From Tabrizicola sp. (lineage in GTDB: Bacteria > Pseudomonadota > Alphaproteobacteria > Rhodobacterales > Rhodobacteraceae): DNA of 56,022 nt. The notes beneath the pieces were generated by a model. That model ran no database searches and was not told where the DNA came from. It worked only from the letters and a program-made list of their open reading frames with translations. Each line of letters opens with the position of its first letter. The stretch's first letter is position 1. The stretch lies in contig JAEULQ010000076.1 of the NCBI GenBank assembly GCA_016792685.1, forward strand, positions 1 to 56,022, given 5' to 3'. Positions 53,836-56,022 of this stretch are shown here, piece after piece. Made by a program: the position numbers and the translations under genes.

Positions 53836-54567
53836 ATGACCCTTCCCGCTTCCGGCATCCGACTTGACCGCGCAACCGTCCGGCTGGGCGGCCGTGTGGT
53901 GCTGGATGCTCTGTCCCTGAATCTGTCCGAAAGCCGGATCGGCGTTCTGGGGCGCAATGGTTCGGGCAAGACCACGCTTCTGCGGCTGATCGCCGGGCTT
54001 CTCGCGCCGGACCAAGGGGCGGTAAGTGTCGATGGCTTCGACCCGTTTGCCGATCGCAAGGCCGCGCTTGCCGCACTGGGCATCCTGTTCCAGAACCCGG
54101 ATCACCAGATCCTGTTTCCCACGGTCGAAGAGGAACTGGCTTTCGGGCTGATCCAGCAAGGCCACACCCCCGCTGCCGCCGGAACGCGGGTTGCAGAGCT
54201 TCTGGCGGCCGAGGGGCGTGCGCATTGGGCCAAGGCCCCGGTCACCAGCCTGAGCCAGGGTCAGCGGCACTATCTGTGCCTGCTGGCGGTTCTGTTGATG
54301 CAGCCCCGGACCATCCTTCTGGACGAACCGCTCGCGGGGCTGGACCTGCCGACCCAGCTCCGGCTGGCCCGGCGCTTTGCAGCGCTTCCGCAGCGGCTGA
54401 TCACGATCACGCATGACCCGTCAGTGCTGGCCAGCACCGACCGCGTCCTGTGGCTGGAGGCCGGGCGCGTCGTCGCCGATGGCCCACCTTCGCAGGTCTT
54501 GCCCGCCTTTACGGCCGAGATGGAACGGATCGGAGCGCGCGATGCTGACGCTGACCTCGCCGGTTGA
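53836..54567 (+). CDS. bioM: Biotin ECF transporter ATPase BioM
   Basis: This 243-residue ATPase powers the energy-coupling-factor biotin importer BioMNY. Walker A is GRNGSGKT at residues 39-46, the Q-loop is in GILFQNPDHQILFPTVEEE, the signature is LSQGQRH near residue 138, and Walker B is TILLDEPLAGLD. The start ASGIRLDRATVRLGG follows family form. It overlaps bioN by 26 bp. The order bioM-bioN-bioY matches Rhodobacter capsulatus. Biotin uptake would serve PccA and other carboxylases. Confidence 0.92.
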   Translation: MTLPASGIRLDRATVRLGGRVVLDALSLNLSESRIGVLGRNGSGKTTLLRLIAGLLAPDQGAVSVDGFDPFADRKAALAALGILFQNPDHQILFPTVEEELAFGLIQQGHTPAAAGTRVAELLAAEGRAHWAKAPVTSLSQGQRHYLCLLAVLLMQPRTILLDEPLAGLDLPTQLRLARRFAALPQRLITITHDPSVLASTDRVLWLEAGRVVADGPPSQVLPAFTAEMERIGARDADADLAG

Positions 54568-55141
54568 AACCTGGGCGCATCCGTTGCCCGCGGGGCTGAA
54601 GCTCGCGGCGCTTGCCTTGGCGACGACCGGGCTCTTTGCGCTGCAGACCCCACCGGCCCTTGGGCTGGCTTGCGCACTGACCGGATTGCTTTTCCTGACC
54701 GGCGGCACCAGCTTTGCACGGACGGGCCTGAGGCTGCTCTGGCCGCTTTGGCCCTTTGTGGTGATTGTCGGCCTTTGGCATCTCTGGACCGGGAATCCGA
54801 CCCTTGGGGCTGCCGTCGTCTTGCGCATGGTCACGGCTGTGGCGCTGGCCAATTTCGTCACCATGACGACCCGCCTTTCCGAGATGCTTGCCGTTTTCCA
54901 ATGGCTTGCCCGTCCGCTTGCGCCGCTTGGACTGTCGCCGCGCCGCCTGGCGCTGGCCTTTGCCCTGGCGATCCGCTTCATCCCGGTGATGCTTGATCGA
55001 CTGGGTCAGATCGGCATGAGCTGGCGCGCGCGGTCGCCCCGGCGCCCACGCTGGCGGGTGCTGGTCCCTGCAACGCTTGCCGCACTCGACGATGCTGACC
55101 ATGTCGCCGAGGCCTTGCGGGCGCGGGGTGGGGCTGGTTAA
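54542..55141 (+). CDS. bioN: Biotin ECF transporter T-component BioN
   Basis: This 199-residue membrane protein has about five helices and couples the ATPase to the substrate subunit. Two Ala-Arg-x coupling motifs typical of T-components are visible as ARS in SWRARSPRRP and ARG at EALRARGGAG. ATG 54542 lies inside the bioM end, so they overlap by 26 bp. The start MLTLTSPVETWAHPLPAG is family-like. Confidence 0.9.
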   Translation: MLTLTSPVETWAHPLPAGLKLAALALATTGLFALQTPPALGLACALTGLLFLTGGTSFARTGLRLLWPLWPFVVIVGLWHLWTGNPTLGAAVVLRMVTAVALANFVTMTTRLSEMLAVFQWLARPLAPLGLSPRRLALAFALAIRFIPVMLDRLGQIGMSWRARSPRRPRWRVLVPATLAALDDADHVAEALRARGGAG

Positions 55142-55167
55142 AGGGCGCGAAGCAAACGGGGGACCCC

Positions 55168-55713
55168 ATGGAACGCAACCTGACGCATATCGCCCTTTTC
55201 GCAGCGTTGATCGCGGTTCTGGGTCTGATCCCGAAGATCGACCTTGCCGGCGGCGTGCCGATCACCGCGCAGTCGCTGGGTGTCATGCTGTGCGGCACTG
55301 TGCTTGGCGCAAAACGTGGGGCGCTGGCGGTTCTGCTGTTTCTGGCCCTTGTTGCCCTGGGCCTGCCGCTTCTGTCCGGCGGGCGCGGCGGGCTGAGCGT
55401 CTTTGCCTCGCCCTCGGTCGGGTTCCTGCTGGGCTTTCCGGTCGCGGCATTCGTCATTGGCTGGCTGATGGAGCGGACCACGCTTGCAACCGGCCTTGCG
55501 GCAACGGCAGCTTCTGTCATCGGCGGGATCGGCGTGCTTTATGTCTTCGGCATCATCGGGATCGCGCAAATGACCGGGGTCAGCATCAAGGAGGCCTCGC
55601 TCGGCGCTGCGCTGTCCTTCCTGCCAGGCGATGCGATCAAAGCTGTTATCGCAGGGCTTGTGACGCAAAGCCTGGCGCGGATGCGGCCGGCCTCGCTTCT
55701 GTCACGGGCCTGA
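55168..55713 (+). CDS. bioY: Biotin-binding S-component BioY
   Basis: The 181-residue integral membrane protein has six helices and the BioY core. It reads ALIAVLGLIPKIDLAGGVPI, then TAQSLGVMLCGTVLGAKRGAL and FASPSVGFLLGFPVAAFVIG, the known biotin-binding segments. It can bind biotin by itself, and with BioM and BioN forms the high-affinity importer. No BioR-type box is visible before it. The stop overlaps that of the convergent thiolase-like gene by 12 bp. Confidence 0.95.
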   Translation: MERNLTHIALFAALIAVLGLIPKIDLAGGVPITAQSLGVMLCGTVLGAKRGALAVLLFLALVALGLPLLSGGRGGLSVFASPSVGFLLGFPVAAFVIGWLMERTTLATGLAATAASVIGGIGVLYVFGIIGIAQMTGVSIKEASLGAALSFLPGDAIKAVIAGLVTQSLARMRPASLLSRA

Positions 55714-56022
55714 GCCTTCCAGAAGCAACGCCGTCCCGATTCCCCCGGCAGCCGCAATGGCTGCGAGGCCACGGCCCCTTGTCAGGCCGTGGAAAAGCCG
55801 GACGGCAAGGATCGCGCCGGACGCGCCGATCGGGTGACCCCGGGCAAGGCCGCCGCCTGCGGGATTGACGATGGCCGGGTCAAGACCTGCGCCGTCGATC
55901 ACGGCAAGGGCCTGGACGGCATAGGCCTCCATCACTTCGGCCTGGGTCAGCGGCTCGCCCTGCCAGATGCGAGCGACGGCCCTCAGGGGTGCGAGGCCGG
56001 GCTCCGACGGGTCGCCACCAAG
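55702..56022 (-). CDS. Thiolase-like protein, C-terminal part (5' end beyond window)
   Basis: The last 106 codons of a thiolase-fold protein run on the minus strand and continue past base 56022. The C-terminal core NPAGGGLARGHPIGASGA keeps the active-site His. However, where thiolases have NEAFA this reads MEAYA, and the closing catalytic segment LCIGGGxG is LAAIAAAGGIG, so the catalytic Cys is Ala. It may bind acyl-CoA without standard thiolysis, or do a different reaction. It converges with bioY. Its N-terminal nucleophile is outside the window. Confidence 0.75.
   Translation of the reverse strand, partial: LGGDPSEPGLAPLRAVARIWQGEPLTQAEVMEAYAVQALAVIDGAGLDPAIVNPAGGGLARGHPIGASGAILAVRLFHGLTRGRGLAAIAAAGGIGTALLLEGSGP

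Noticed and set aside
53717-55167. BioR operator before bioMNY or bioY
   Set aside because: I looked for TTATCTATAA-like sites before bioM and bioY and found none.

Overview
The window is GC-rich, tightly packed bacterial DNA. Its gene content and order point to the Rhodobacterales (Alphaproteobacteria): a ctaC-ctaB-ctaG-ctaE-SURF1-thrC-M16 cluster, a ccaF1/CcsR small-RNA locus, a bioMNY biotin transporter, choXWV-betI-betA, a pccB/pccA/mcm propionate module with a PccR-type regulator, and an A73 tRNA-His. I recognise no phage, insertion sequence, CRISPR array or rRNA operon. Genus and species cannot be fixed from this sequence alone.

Layout. 1-489: start of an Mrp/ApbC Fe-S carrier, cut by the window edge. 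738-1345: a DUF1127 protein (CcaF1-like) followed by four tandem CcsR-type units, eight hairpins in all. 1435-2580: a BenE-like transporter. 3154-3693: apt. 4042-14545 (minus strand): a long co-directional block running from cytochrome c oxidase subunit II (ctaC) through ctaB, a small membrane protein, ctaG, ctaE, SURF1, threonine synthase, an M16 peptidase, a GNAT enzyme, a DUF1697 protein and an MBL-fold protein to an FAD-linked dehydrogenase. 14719-17937 (plus): alpha/beta hydrolase, tldD and a GST. 18004-22221 (minus): tex, a DUF2235 hydrolase and tRNA-His. 22355-28342 (plus): small housekeeping and accessory genes including Ppx/GppA, a DnaJ/TerB protein, an EEP nuclease and a small outer-membrane barrel. 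28466-41050: propionyl-CoA to succinyl-CoA genes (mcm, pccA, pccB), with a set of small envelope and lipoprotein genes between pccB and pccA, then DUF486, GST, an MFS pump and pccR. 41052-46588: YdcH, then betA-betI diverging from choXWV. 46687-50731 (minus): topA and dprA. 50888-55713 (plus): gabT, an ATP-grasp protein, a glycine-zipper lipoprotein and bioMNY. 55702-56022: the end of a thiolase-like gene.

How the parts fit. PccB and PccA form propionyl-CoA carboxylase and Mcm converts methylmalonyl-CoA to succinyl-CoA. PccR-type boxes (TTTGCAAA pairs) lie before both pccB and pccR, which suggests one regulator controls the pathway and itself. PccA is biotinylated and BioMNY imports biotin. 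ChoXWV imports choline and BetA starts its oxidation to glycine betaine, with a BetI-like operator in the divergent promoter. The cta genes supply subunits II and III and assembly factors of an aa3-type oxidase; subunit I is not here.

The most interesting non-coding features are the four-unit CcsR array, a family of tandem-hairpin elements just past stop codons that keep their structure while their sequence changes, a Shine-Dalgarno-masking inverted repeat before a lipoprotein gene, and an FNR-like box before ydcH. The oddest protein signal is the thiolase-like end that has lost two catalytic residues.
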